NCBI GenBank assembly: GCA_032158295.1
Contig: CM063244.1
Span: forward strand, 10,320,376-10,384,375
Source: Pycnopodia helianthoides
Taxonomy: Eukaryota; Echinodermata; Asteroidea; Forcipulatida; Asteriidae
Length of the DNA stretch: 64,000 nt
Direction: 5' to 3'
Shown here: positions 11,448-22,700 of the stretch, piece after piece
Layout: every line of letters begins with the position of its first letter
Position numbering within the stretch: position 1 is the first letter of the stretch
Translations under genes and position numbers: made by a program
The notes under the pieces: model-generated
The model's database searches: none
Told to the model about the DNA's origin: nothing
The model's input: the letters and a program-made list of their open reading frames with translations, nothing else

Positions 11448-11737
11448 GGACCAATTTCACAAAGAGCCAAGATTGATCTTAACTGTGTATCAATCTTAAT
11501 TGCTTAGCAAAGTGTGATGTCACAATACAAATCACTATGGCAATAACGACATCTCATCTTAGGCTGTATCCGAATTGGCGGCTACAGCTACGGCTACGAC
11601 TGTTGCTGAGGGTGTTGCTAAGGATGTACTATACTTCAACGCATGATGACGCGGAAATCTAGCCGTAGCCATAGCTGTAGCCGCCAATTCGGACACAGCC
11701 TCAAGATGAATCCTAGCTCTTTGTGAAATCGACCCCA
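11448..11737. mobile_element. Nested MITEs: foldback element containing a second foldback element
   Basis: Outer ends GGGACCAATTTCACAAAGAG and CTCTTTGTGAAATCGACCCC are inverted. Inside, 11562-11700 is a complete copy of the GTATCCGAATTGGCGGCTAC family, inverted at its right end (AGCCGCCAATTCGGACAC), inserted into the outer element. Confidence 0.78.
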
Positions 11738-11997
11738 GGTCTTACATAATGAGTCATTATAAAAACTATTCCTTTGTTTTGTCTCGGATAGTTTGAGTAG
11801 TAATTAATTTAAACGTGTGAGCCCACCAAAAAAAAACTTCCTCGGCAGGGTGCGCCAAATGGCTTATTTTCAATTCCATTATGAAAGCACAGTTTGTTAT
11901 TACATTTTCCCACCGAAACTTTTCAACTTGTGGTACACGTTTACACGTGATAAATTATACCACAGTTACAGTTATCATGAAAAATAAGGTCATCTGC

Positions 11998-12062
11998 TGG
12001 GGTGAACAAAGAAAAATTGACGAGTGCGGGATTCGAACTGCGACCTCCACAATCTGACCTTT
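11998..12062 (-). repeat. Truncated tRNA-SINE fragment
   Basis: GGTGAACAAAGAAAAATTGAC and GGGATTCGAACTGCGACC correspond to the B-box end of the SINE at 58355-58600. Confidence 0.5.
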
Positions 12063-12234
12063 TTACAGTATGAACAAGCTCTGTTTCGGCTTCGTTTTTG
12101 ATACGAGGTTGAAAAACCATACTTCGACCCCACGATATACTGTATATCAAGTACTGCAGTACCGTGCCAGTATTGTTATGCTACCTGGTGAAATAAAAGC
12201 GGGTGCTTGCGTAAAGAGCCTTGGACAAGGCTAG

Positions 12235-12400
12235 CTTAACAGTGGTATTCTTGGCCTGCCTTTGACCTTTGACCCCGGTTTGATTCCCGTCGTGGAAAAG
12301 ACTCAGTGTAGATTGACTTTGCAGACCGCGATGACGTGGGTTTTCCCCCTATTTGGGGGTTACACTCCCACATCTAAAACTGAGCACTTCTCCATCGTGT
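12235..12400 (+). mobile_element. SINE copy
   Basis: Decayed B box CCCGGTTTGATTCCCG at about 12276. Body GACGTGGGTTTTCCCCCTA...ACTCCCACATCTAAAAC is shared with 6711-6850. Confidence 0.6.
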
Positions 12401-12848
12401 TCTTTACACAGGTATCTTTGCCCGCGGGTCACAGTGGTAGTCCCTTGGTTTTGTTACCAGAAACATTTGAGATTAAAAATGTATTGCGAGTGAACCGTGT
12501 AACTACACTGATAATATATACACACAACTAATTAATAAGAGATAAATGTACTATAAATTGTGAATTGTAAATTTACCGTCTGTGGAGTTTATAACGAGCA
12601 CATAGAATATTTTGCTGTAAGTGGAATTTTACTATAACATTTTAGACAAATGGCTGCCTGAATTCAGGGACATTATAGACAAACTTTTGTCACGTTTTTT
12701 TCTTAAAAAAAAAAAAGGTTTTCCTAATAGTCACTTGTTTTTTTACCTTGATTAGGTATTACCATCGATTTTGCAGAGATAGTATACATGCAGACTGGGA
12801 TGTATGGATGGATGAATCATCTTGACTTTAATCACCCAAACCCGTCAG

Positions 12849-12885
12849 AAACAAACAAACAAACAAACAAACAAACAAACAAACA
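12849..12885. repeat. (AAAC)n microsatellite
   Basis: About nine AAAC units in a row. A shorter run of the same unit occurs at about 59401-59421. Confidence 0.95.
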
Positions 12886-14042
12886 CCCCGATGATCATCT
12901 GTGTTGGACTGAGAACAGAGTGGCCAAACTTTGCTGAATGTCACTGTTTAATACCATGGCATTCTGCGCTTACAATCCTGCTTACAACTTGCTTGAATCT
13001 AAAACAAAGCAGATGAGTATCCAACAATTCAAATCCATGGTGAATGCACTCATGGCCCGCCAATTTTTTTCAAAATCATTATTAAGAAAAACTCTTCGCC
13101 TACACATAAGTTATTGCTGCTGATAAGAACAACAAAATTGCGCTGAGTAAATAGCTTTAGGAAATTGGTCCCAGTACAGTTGGAATGGGTACCAGTTAGA
13201 GTAAGAACCAGGCATACCACCATAATGGTATTGGACCAGAGGGCCTCTCAGTGTGAGGGCTACCAGGCAAAATATAGGGACAACATGGATTTTGAAATAA
13301 ACCCAAGTTATTTTTCTAGCTTGACAAGTCAACATCTCTGCTGAAAGTGCTACAGTGTCCTACCATACAAAAGTCTATTAATGTAAATCAAGGTTTCTTA
13401 ACTTGTGTGCATATTTAAAACACGATTTGAATTGTTTCACTATAAATAACTTTGTTTACCTTTACCAACCACCGATAGATATTTTATTCACGATGTCTTC
13501 ACAGTTTTTGCTGCTGAATATTTGCATGGAAGTGTGCAATTTTTATTTTTAATATTTTCTCTCTGTTAAATACGGATGTGTTTTTTTTGAGTCTTTTGTT
13601 TTACGAAAAGCTGGTAAGAAGACAGTGTGCCCTTCTAGATTTGGGATGGCACCAAGAGTTATGTTGGGCCAGACTTAGGGAGAAAGGGGGGGGGGTGATA
13701 AGCCCGAATTTGAGATATTGATAATAACTATTTTTTAATAAATATAAGAGGGGTAAAAAAAGGAGAGGTGGCCAAAGAGAGAATCGATGGCAGGCGATTC
13801 GGCCCTTGGATGTATGGGAAAAAAATTTATATGAATATCAGCATTATTATTCAAGCAGGGTAATTAGGAATTGATACAAGTAAATGTTTTCATCAAATCT
13901 ATAAAAAAAATATTCACACCATCCCAGCATTTGTGTAGTATGGTTTTTAACTTGATTGAATGTGATATATTTTATGACAGATAATGTCTCTAAATGACAG
14001 TTGTATAAGCATTATAACCAAGTAAGGTACCTTACTATAATA

Positions 14043-14337
14043 TTAAAGGAACATTGCAGAATTGGTTTTTGCTAACAAAACAGTTGCTGGCAGTGTAAGC
14101 ACTTTATGTAATCCACCATATACATAAACTGACAAACCTGTCGAAAATAGTGAAAAACTGATTACACACATTTCTTCAAAAAAATTTACTCATTTCTCAT
14201 CAAATATGGCATTTCAGACAGAATTATTTCAAGGGATGTTTTCTACTATCATCATCATTAGACCGTGTAAGTTTTATGTAAATCAAAAAGTATATTTTAC
14301 AAGTTTTTTTCTTACCAATTCTGTAATGTTCCTTTAA
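14043..14337. mobile_element. TTAA-flanked MITE, family AAAGGAACATTACAG
   Basis: TTAAAGGAACATTGCAGAAT at the left, ATTCTGTAATGTTCCTTTAA at the right. Near-identical interior to 28114-28500 and 48170-48556, but lacks about 90 bp of the central part present there. Confidence 0.85.
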
Positions 14338-15299
14338 GTTCTGAAAACGGCACAAAATTTAAATCAAACAGATCATCTCATCAAACTGAATTCTCCTTTT
14401 AAAAATATTCGAACGCATAGATTTATTTGATGATGTTGGTTACTGTTTGTGTTGTTTTACTTGCAATTTTATTTTCTTATAACTTCCTAATGCCGTACAA
14501 AGTCAATCTTATTCTATGAGTGACCTGAAATTTTATATAGGGAATGGTATTTTGGGGGTAAATAAATCATTATTAGTTATTATTTCTGGGGAAAAAATTG
14601 CTGTGCAAGGATTGTTTATAATTGTTAAACCTTTTCCTTGATTGCCATCGATTTTGTTTGTTTTTTTACAACGTGGAGGTCTTCTGTTTTTTTCGACGTC
14701 ACTTTGATTTTATCTCCAGCAGAGAAAAGTTGACCAAAAAAAACTTTGAGGGAAGTGCTGAAATAAAAACCTTGATAGTATTTTTTAGTATTAAAGTGTC
14801 TTTTTCTAGAATTAATTATTGCGTGTACACATCACCTAAACTTACATGCACTGATATGAAAGTTATAAATAAAGCAAAATACATTCAATATTTTAGTTTC
14901 ATGTTTTTTTTTTTTTTTTCTTGTTTGTTTTTGTTCTCCTGATTGTTGATTTTTGTTTTACCACAACAGTAACTTAAAAATGTGTTTTGAATGAGTAGAC
15001 TTTAAATAATATCTATTTGAAATTAAATCCGTTATTGAAGTGAATTTAGGTTTTTTTTATAAGGCATAAAATTTACAAGCTGGCTCATACTTTGACTGAA
15101 TAAATGTGAAGGTAATTATTTCATGGAAAGTTTACAATCCTGTTGGCAAGACAATACATAACGCGCCTGCATACACATTGTAAGATAAACATTTTGTTCT
15201 GCTACTTCTGGTTCTAAAGCTGACATAGATTGGCCTTGTCGTGTAATCCCCAACCATTTACAGGCGAATCCTTTGACACAAGTGGAAACCTTTTAGGAC

Positions 15300-15610
15300 C
15301 TAATAATAATAATAATAATCGGTTTTTATATAGCGCTTTATACACCCGAAGGGCGTCTCAAAGTGCTTCCAACATTATTATCCCTGGTCAGTGGGCCATT
15401 TATTTCATTCCTTAAACCATCTCAGCTCCCTGGGAGTATACAGCCTGTGCAACAAGTATGCACTACTAAGCTAAATCAATCACAAGAACCATCACTGCCC
15501 TCACAGGTACCCATTTTACCCCTGGGTGGAGAGAAACAATCACAGTTAATTGTCTTGCTCAGGGACACAAGCGTCACGACTGGGACTCAAACCCACATTC
15601 TGCTGAACAG
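15300..15610 (-). mobile_element. SINE with TATAGCGC tail, minus orientation
   Basis: (TAA)n next to TTTATATAGCGCTTTATAC, then CAGCTCCCTGGGAGTATACA, CAGGTACCCATTTTACCCCT and CTTGCTCAGGGACACAAGCG, ending in a GGGACTCAAACCCACA B-box remnant. Same family as 29710-30062 and 36145-36500. Confidence 0.7.
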
Positions 15611-15611
15611 A

Positions 15612-15745
15612 AACACCAGAAAAAAAGCAGGATACCAGTACATTTGACATGGTATTTTGGCTGGTAACCTTATTCTGGTAAGCATACTTTTGTTGTGCTT
15701 AGCTACTTATTGCACTTAAGCAGCTCTACGAAATTGGACACTGGT
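15612..15745. repeat. Fragment of AGCTGCTTAAGCAC foldback family
   Basis: GGATACCAGTACATTTGACAT...GGCTGGTAACCTTATTCTGG then TTAAGCAGCTCTACGAAATTGG. Confidence 0.6.
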
Positions 15746-17030
15746 CATAGTACCAAGTAAACGGGGGAGGTACATGTAGGTAAATCAACAACTGTAATTA
15801 AGGTCCCAAATACATGCGTTCTTTTTATTGAACCAACTTACAAAGAGTTTGTACAGTTTCTTTCGCCAAATATAACAAGTTTGGAACAAATTTCAATCAA
15901 CATGTACATGTATGTGATACACTTTTATTATTATTTTTTTAACAAATCCTTCTGAAATGCATCATATTTCAGGGTCTTTACAATAGTTTAAATTGAAAGA
16001 GTATATTTATTATGCTACAATTTATTAAATATCTTTTATTACTCCAAAGCAGCAGGTCTTTACGCAAAAGCCACAGGATTTAATACTGCTTTCTTAACAC
16101 CAACAAATATTTGAGAAATAACTTATAAATATCTGTAACATTTGTCTCAGATGAGAAAAAAAAACCTATACGTTATCTTTCCGGCTAAAATGTTAACTGC
16201 AGTAAACATCAACCCCTAATAAAATAATTGCTAAAAATTAGACTTGTACGTGCAACTTCAATCCTATATTGTCGCCAATAGAATTTTCTATAAAATAAAC
16301 AGAATTCACTAGTACTAGAGTACAGGTATAAAAATACTTTGTAACTGTTAATAAACACAATATTTTACCAAAGTCTACCAGCCATCTAGTTATCTCGATG
16401 GCTGGCGTGATAGCAAACTTAGCCACCCAATTTCATAGACCAATTTATTTGTTTTATATACTTATTTGCATAAATCCTTGGATAAGTTTTTCCCGTTACT
16501 GGGACACATTTATGCTCGCCTACAATGCACACTTCACATCACACGCAGGTTTCATCTCATGACAGCCCGGCGCTTCGTATAGTTGCACCAGCATCATTGG
16601 ACGAGGATGCCCGTGACGCTTGAAGAGCGCCAGGCGTATTTGTGTCCCAGTAATGGCGCACACCACAAATACAATACATGACGTCCACAATGGATTGGTC
16701 TACACAAAACTGCAAAGTTTTAAATCTTGTATCTTTGTAGGCCATTTTCTTGAACCGAATAGGATCAATCATGAAAAGTAGTCGACTTGTGGGTTATTTC
16801 TCCCAATGCCGAGAACCAGCAAGCAGTAAACCCAAACAGGAATATGGTTTGACCAGATTTCTCCTTCTAAAAATAAAGTCGGCTGAAAAAAACTGTGGGG
16901 TTAGGTAATTTTTCTAAACTCCCAAGCTTTAAACTAAGCACTCGGAATGAATTCCTTGTACACCACACACCAAGCTGATTTTTTTCTTTTTACTCGCCGA
17001 TAGTTTAGTGCAAATGTTTCAGACAGTAAG

Positions 17031-17088
17031 AAATCATTTACCTCACTGCAAATGATCTTTCTACCTCACTGCAAATGATCTTTCTTTC
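17031..17088. repeat. Two-copy 25-bp tandem repeat
   Basis: ACCTCACTGCAAATGATCTT occurs twice in tandem. Confidence 0.85.
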
Positions 17089-17169
17089 TGTAACAGCTTC
17101 TATAAATTATAAACAAAATAGTTTCTCCCCTAGAGGGATATTTATCACACTCACCTCTAAAATTGTATC

Positions 17170-17252
17170 CAAAACTTCTACGAAGTATAAAATCGTTTAC
17201 TGACTCTACGAAGTATAAAATCGTTTACTGACTTCTACGAAGTATAAAATCT
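17170..17252. repeat. Three-copy 31-bp tandem repeat
   Basis: TCTACGAAGTATAAAATCGT with TTACTGACT spacer, three times. Confidence 0.85.
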
Positions 17253-17394
17253 TTTCATATGTAGTGTTATTTGTCATATTGAAAAAAAGGTGTTTATGCC
17301 TTGGAATGGTGCAAAATAATTTCAACTCTTATCAATTTGCATCACGTCATTTTAATACAAATACAAAAGCTGAATTGTTTATGAGGCATTCAAG

Positions 17395-17620
17395 CAAAGG
17401 CAGTCTGTAAACCACCTCAACTCCTTAGGAGTATGCAGAACCGGCAGCCAAGTATACAGGCAGCTATCTAGCAACCAATCAAATAAAAATCTCTACCTTA
17501 CAGGTACCCATGTACACCTGGGTGACAAGATAATTCTATTTAATCGATGTAACATTGGCACCGGGGATAAATTCTAGTCAAATTGTCTTTCTTAAAGACA
17601 CAAAGCGCTACAGCAGATAC
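17395..17620 (-). mobile_element. SINE body fragment
   Basis: CTCAACTCCTTAGGAGTATG...CAGGTACCCATGTACACCTG then TCTTAAAGACACAAAGCG. This is the body of the TATAGCGC-tailed SINE, lacking its tail. Confidence 0.55.
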
Positions 17621-17769
17621 TCAAAGCCAAGTTTTGGTGACTTTCCACTACAACTCCGGAATCACACATCCACCCAACAAAAATGATAAAAGTCAACAAG
17701 TTTGTCTGCTTAAACAATTAGCCATTTGCGAGTTTGATTTGAATGATGTCTGGTACATTGCATTGTTCA

Positions 17770-18038
17770 GTCACACTTGAATGCTCAATTTGAATTCCTC
17801 ATAGACTACATCCAGTGTTTCTATGTCACATGGTTAGGGGCAAGCGTTTGCATAGTTACCAAAGAGACGACAAACACCCACACACAATTCTCCATTGAAA
17901 TGTGCAGCGCAAGGGTACCAGTCTTTGGTGAAAAATCTGGAGGTTGCAATGCAAAAGCCTGTGTCCCCCCCCCCCCAAAAAAAACATACCAACACTGGAT
18001 GTAGTCTGAGGAATTCAAATTGAGCGTTCATCTGTGAC
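17770..18038. mobile_element. MITE with about 49-bp terminal inverted repeats
   Basis: GTCACACTTGAATGCTCAAT at the left is inverted as the ATTGAGCGTTCATCTGTGAC end at the right. The match continues inward through GAATTCCTCATAGACTACAT and CCAGTGTT. Interior of about 170 bp includes a C tract. No coding capacity. Confidence 0.85.
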
Positions 18039-18159
18039 CAGACAAATCTAACTTACAAATGGCTTCCTGTGCTAAGTTCATGGAAAATGTACTTCTGATT
18101 AAATACATTAGTACATTTGTTGAAAATGCGTGTACTAAAAATGTTTCCGAGGCTCCGTT

Positions 18160-18532
18160 TAAAGGCACAGTACACGTTTGGTAATGACTCTGAAAATTAA
18201 TGGCAATAAAAACTTACTTGGTAAGAAGGACAGCAGCTTTGGGTAGTATAATGAATTTGGAGAAACTTTTAACTTTGAAGTTCTATCGGTTATGGAAAAT
18301 ATATCACTTTTTATTCCCTAAAATTTGAATCTGAGAAGCGTTTCTCAGACTGTATGGGGAATATTTTTTCTGCGTGGAAATATTTGCTCTGGTTTTTCGG
18401 TGATATCTCAAAAACGCGACCACCTTTTGAAGTGAAATTTTCACAGGTTAGTTTTATTGTATGTACCTACATTTATATAGGATTAACACAATCAGTAGGC
18501 TCCAATTACCAAACAGGTACTGTGCCTTTAAA
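18160..18532 (+). mobile_element. TTAA-flanked MITE, family AAAGGCACAGT
   Basis: TTTAAAGGCACAGTACACG at the left and TACTGTGCCTTTAAA at the right. Internal AAAAACTTACTTGGTAAGAAG is common to copies at 8345 (minus), 2221 (old) and the related 42600 element. Confidence 0.85.
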
Positions 18533-18734
18533 AAGAGTCTTGCTCATTGCACATGAAAAAATGACATTTGTGGTATTTTTGAGATATTTTAATAATAAAA
18601 GTGGATTCAATATTTCTTGATAACAAAATATATATATATATAGTTTTGAACATCATTTGAGCTGAACAATATCGTAATTTGTCACAAAAACTATGCATAG
18701 TTGCAAAGCTGGCGAGTTATTTATTTACAACATG

Positions 18735-18818
18735 AAATTTCAAAGTATTGTAATCCTCGTCTTGGACTGGATTTGAACCACGGACCAAGGGCTTTCATGC
18801 TTTGATGACATTCAAGCC
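18735..18818 (-). repeat. tRNA-like SINE head fragment
   Basis: Reverse strand carries a B box, GTGGTTCAAATCCAGTCC, near 18770. The A-box side is eroded (CAGGCTTGAATGTCATCAAA). Confidence 0.4.
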
Positions 18819-18929
18819 TGTGTACAAATTTGGTAAAAGTCAAAGACCAGTGTCCACACTTTTTTTTTTTTTTTTTTTTTTGCACCAGAATAAACAAATA
18901 CATGTACGATTACCTAGCAATCGTTATCA

Positions 18930-19070
18930 AAGTATCAACGCAATCACGACATCAACGCCATCACGATATCAACGCCGTCACGACATCAACGCCATCACGA
19001 CATTAACGCCATCACGACATCAACGCCATCACGACATCAACGCCATCACGACATCAACGCCATCACGAAA
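18930..19070. repeat. 17-bp minisatellite
   Basis: About eight copies of ACGACATCAACGCCATC with few changes (GTC, ATT variants). It is preceded by a 22-base T run. Confidence 0.92.
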
Positions 19071-19544
19071 GACATTCACATACAAACTTTTTCACGTGTA
19101 CACAACAACAGCTTATTTTAATGAACACAACTGCTGTGTGGGAGCCTTCGGTGCAGCGTTTTCATTACGTGTACCAGTGGCAATACCGAGTACCAGTGCT
19201 CGATACAAATGTGCATGTACGTGTACTATATACATGTACATCACACTGCATCGACAGGTTACACGTAAGTGCAGTCTGTCCAGGTTTGAGTGTTATGATT
19301 GAATTGAAGTTGGTAAGGTGCATGTTTTACTGCATTTTGCCGAGTTAGAAGTAAATGAAACAAAAGGCTTGTCGATTATTCAATTAAATCATGTAGGTAT
19401 TCAGGATTTTGCACTTAAATTTTTCTTTTGTGTCGGTCGGCACTACCAAGTGGACTGCCAACCAGCGTAGCTACAAAACTGTTTATGAAATTAAAGTGGG
19501 TGGGAGTATTGAGTAAAAGGCTTCTTTTGACAAAGAACATCCTC

Positions 19545-19734
19545 TTAAGATGTACTTGCAACATCACCAATTAAGTGACATCCCCAGAGGAACAAGGAAA
19601 AGGGGGCCGATTGAAGAATGTCAACAATCCGGGTAACAAAGTTGTAGGAATCACAAGTATTGGTCCATTTGTACGTCCCTGTGAAGCGGAAGTTGTTCTT
19701 CTCTAGAAGCTTGTCTGCCTCTGGTGGTCCTCGG
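19545..19734 (-). CDS. G6PD: G6PD terminal exon 13, with C-terminal extension
   Basis: Encodes [20 protein letters not shown] and YKWTN, aligned with human [20 protein letters not shown] and YKWVN. The frame then stays open for about 38 more residues, including the hydrophobic [17 protein letters not shown], to TAA at 19545-19547; vertebrate G6PD ends only a few residues after YKWVN. No good donor was seen between YKWTN and the stop. Confidence 0.9.
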
Positions 19735-22700
19735 CTGTAAACATAAATGAGGATCATAAGATCAATATCAACTCATCAAAATAAAGTAGCAAATAATTTG
19801 AGATTTAAATTCTTTAATTTAAGAATTGCTGCCGTTATGTTCTTAACATGAATATAAATCAGTCAATATCATCTGATAAAATAAATAATATTTATATATA
19901 TTTCATTACACATCCAACAGAACAATTAGTGCAATAACAGGATGAATAGAAAAATGGTCAGTTTTAGATATACATGTAGGAGGAAAAACTCAATAGGGAA
20001 AACCCACACAATCAGGTAGGGACTGAAAACCCAATCCACATGCAAGGCTCCGGTCTGAGGCTGGATTCGAACCAGGGACCACAGAGATGAACGGCAGGGA
20101 AAGCAACCACTGACACTGAGCCAGCCTGATCCCCGAATAGATTAGCTTATCCCAAATGAAAATGATCAATACTTTTACAAACACAAATAATAGATTGATC
20201 AACACCAGCTGTTAAAATACACGATAAAACGTTCTTATTCCCCCCAAAACAAATCATCACTAATCTGAAATAAACAATATTACAGCTCAGTCGATACCAG
20301 ATGATAAAACAAATAAATAGATTTGCTCATCCCAACAAATTAATGATCAATACATGTATTTAACACAAACATACACAAATATATCAATACCTCCCGAAAA
20401 ACTAAATAATTGGTTTTCCTTTATCCCAACAGCTGGGTTATCAATATGTGCACCGAACACAAAATAAAAGCTGCCGATAATAATAGATTCCTATATCCCA
20501 ACAAATACATAATCAATGCTTGGAACTTAACACAAATGATAGATTGATTAACCATTCCTGATAAACCAAATAATTAGATGAATATTTGTTAATAAGATTT
20601 TGCAGTCAACAAAAGGTCAATACCCTGATCTTGATTGTTCAGTGTAATCAACATAATAGTATTTGATGACCGTGCGTTAATATCAGATGATTGGAAATTT
20701 TTGTTTTTTTCCCTCAGTGAAAAATACCAGAACGGAGTATTTTTCTTTCGAACAAAATGAAGTCTGGCAAACAGACCCCTATCAAGGTGAAGGCATTTTG
20801 GGCTCGTCCCATGACTCAGGATAAACTTAGGATAAATCAAGTGAGGTTTGCGGTGACACCATGTACACAAATCCCATATCAGCAGTGGTGGTTCCGAGAG
20901 GAACTGGTGGTTTAGTAACGGCATTTCGATCGGTATGCTCTGATCGTCTTCAGGAGAATACTGGACTCTGTTGCTGTATGCTGTTAAAGTACTGCCAAAG
21001 AGATCAACAAGTAGGAGGGCTTAATAGCTCAATGGTGCGCAGAGACGGGAATAGATGTAGATGACCATGGTGTCACCGCAAACCTCACTTGATTGTACTC
21101 CCTAAATGCAAGGTTTCAAATCCTACAAGCTCAGGTTGGAAGGTAGCAAAAAAAAGTCTGGCCCCTTTCATGTCAATTTGCTATGAATTCAGGGAACATG
21201 ACGCATTCATAGTTTGAGATTCTTGGTAGCTAGGAGTCCTAAAATGGATGCCATGGGGGGCGAGAGTTGGAGCGTGGGGCAGGATTATAGGACAAGGGGG
21301 GGGGGGTGATATTTGTTTTCACACTGACCTGCCAAAGACGTAGTCGATTGGTTTTGGTTTATCTTTCTCGATCTGATGAAGGACTGGTGTGAAGATGCGC
21401 CACGCCTCCTTCAGCTCATCACTGAGAAGAGAAAGTCATAACAGAGTAATCAAACATCGATTCATTGGTCGGCACAGCTTGAGTGTCAAGCAACTCTCCA
21501 CTAGACCACAGGTCCTGTAGCTGAGACCTTTTCATTGGCACAGGACTACTTTTCACAAGACCTAAAATATTTAATTCTTTTAAAAATTTGATGTAAATCC
21601 AAAAAAGTATGGAAAAAAAACCCATTAAATTGCAGGAATTGTTTGGATTGTGTGAGTTACTGGCCAAGTCTTAAATTTACTCCTCTCTGGCCCAGTGGAC
21701 CACTGGTTATTGCAAAACGGTTTTAAACCTGATTCACATTGATTAAACACTCCTGTTGCAGTTGGCTCTTGCCACAGAAATCCACAGGAGGCTGTGGAGA
21801 CAACAGATATACCAGCGTACAAACAGAACAAACCGAACAAACCAATGCACCAAAAGCTAGCCTGGAAGGTAAGATAGCTTATAAAGCGCTAGCCATATAT
21901 GGCACAGTTCCCCCAACTCATCGAAACATGATTGCAGATGAGGAGCACCGTTAGATAAGATGCAAGCTTTAGATAAACCGGGTCTTGTACATCAAAGAGG
22001 GAATTAAACATGGCCATTAACTGCAGAGGCAGAACCCCCCCCCCCCCAGCACCTGGATGGTCAAGACCGCTGGAGGACATCTTGGATCAAGCAACTGGAT
22101 CCACGTAGCAAGGTCGACAGACTATGGAACCACTGCAGCAAACCCCGGACCTAGGAGATCAGCGCAATGGACCCCAGCTGTCTATGCGGTAGAGTGAGTG
22201 AGCATACGTAGGAAAATACGGTAGTATGTGGCTGCATGTGGTACCACAGTATTGGAGGGCTAACACCATCGAAAGGAGCAGGGGCTGGAAAACACTTATA
22301 GTCTAAAACCCACTAACAATGTACTCTACAACAAGCAGAGCCCCCCCCCCCATACCAATCATTGACACAAAGGACATGACAAGTTGGAGACATTCAGGCA
22401 CTAGGTGGCAGCAGACACAACAGGGACTATTTCACAGAGAAAGAAAACAAGATCTGATTCCTCACCTGCGGACAAAGTGAATCTGACTTCCACAGAAGAC
22501 GTCCAGGATAAGACGCTCATAAGCATCAGGCATCTTGAGATCCTAGTCATAACAGCATCAGGGAAAATTGTCATATCATGGTTTTGTAACAAATAAATGC
22601 TTTAAGTTTTGTTTTACCCATACACCAATGTTTGTAAAGCACTACATACTCAGTAATTTCCCCAGAGTCCTGCGAAAAAAATCCACAGGCATACTCAGGT

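Larger units (their letters stand above)
9150..19544. other. Intergenic region between the 3' ends of CERK and G6PD
   Basis: No ORF here has recognisable similarity, and none chains into an exon series. It should contain both 3' UTRs. Repeats are itemised separately. The stretches 9150-10140, 12900-14040, 14340-15300 and 15750-17030 hold nothing I can name beyond A/T-rich DNA and homopolymers. Confidence 0.7.

Noticed and set aside
12846..12890. CRISPR-like or other regularly spaced array
   Set aside because: Only an (AAAC)n microsatellite. All regularly spaced arrays here are eukaryotic tandem repeats without unique spacers.
18802..19302. 166-codon plus-strand ORF
   Set aside because: Its length comes from the 17-bp minisatellite and a poly-T run; no domain, and no exon-like neighbours.
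21739..21954. Possible exon in G6PD intron 11 (peptide with [18 protein letters not shown])
   Set aside because: G6PD exons 11 and 12 join in phase without it and match the vertebrate protein directly; plus-strand orientation and no family similarity.
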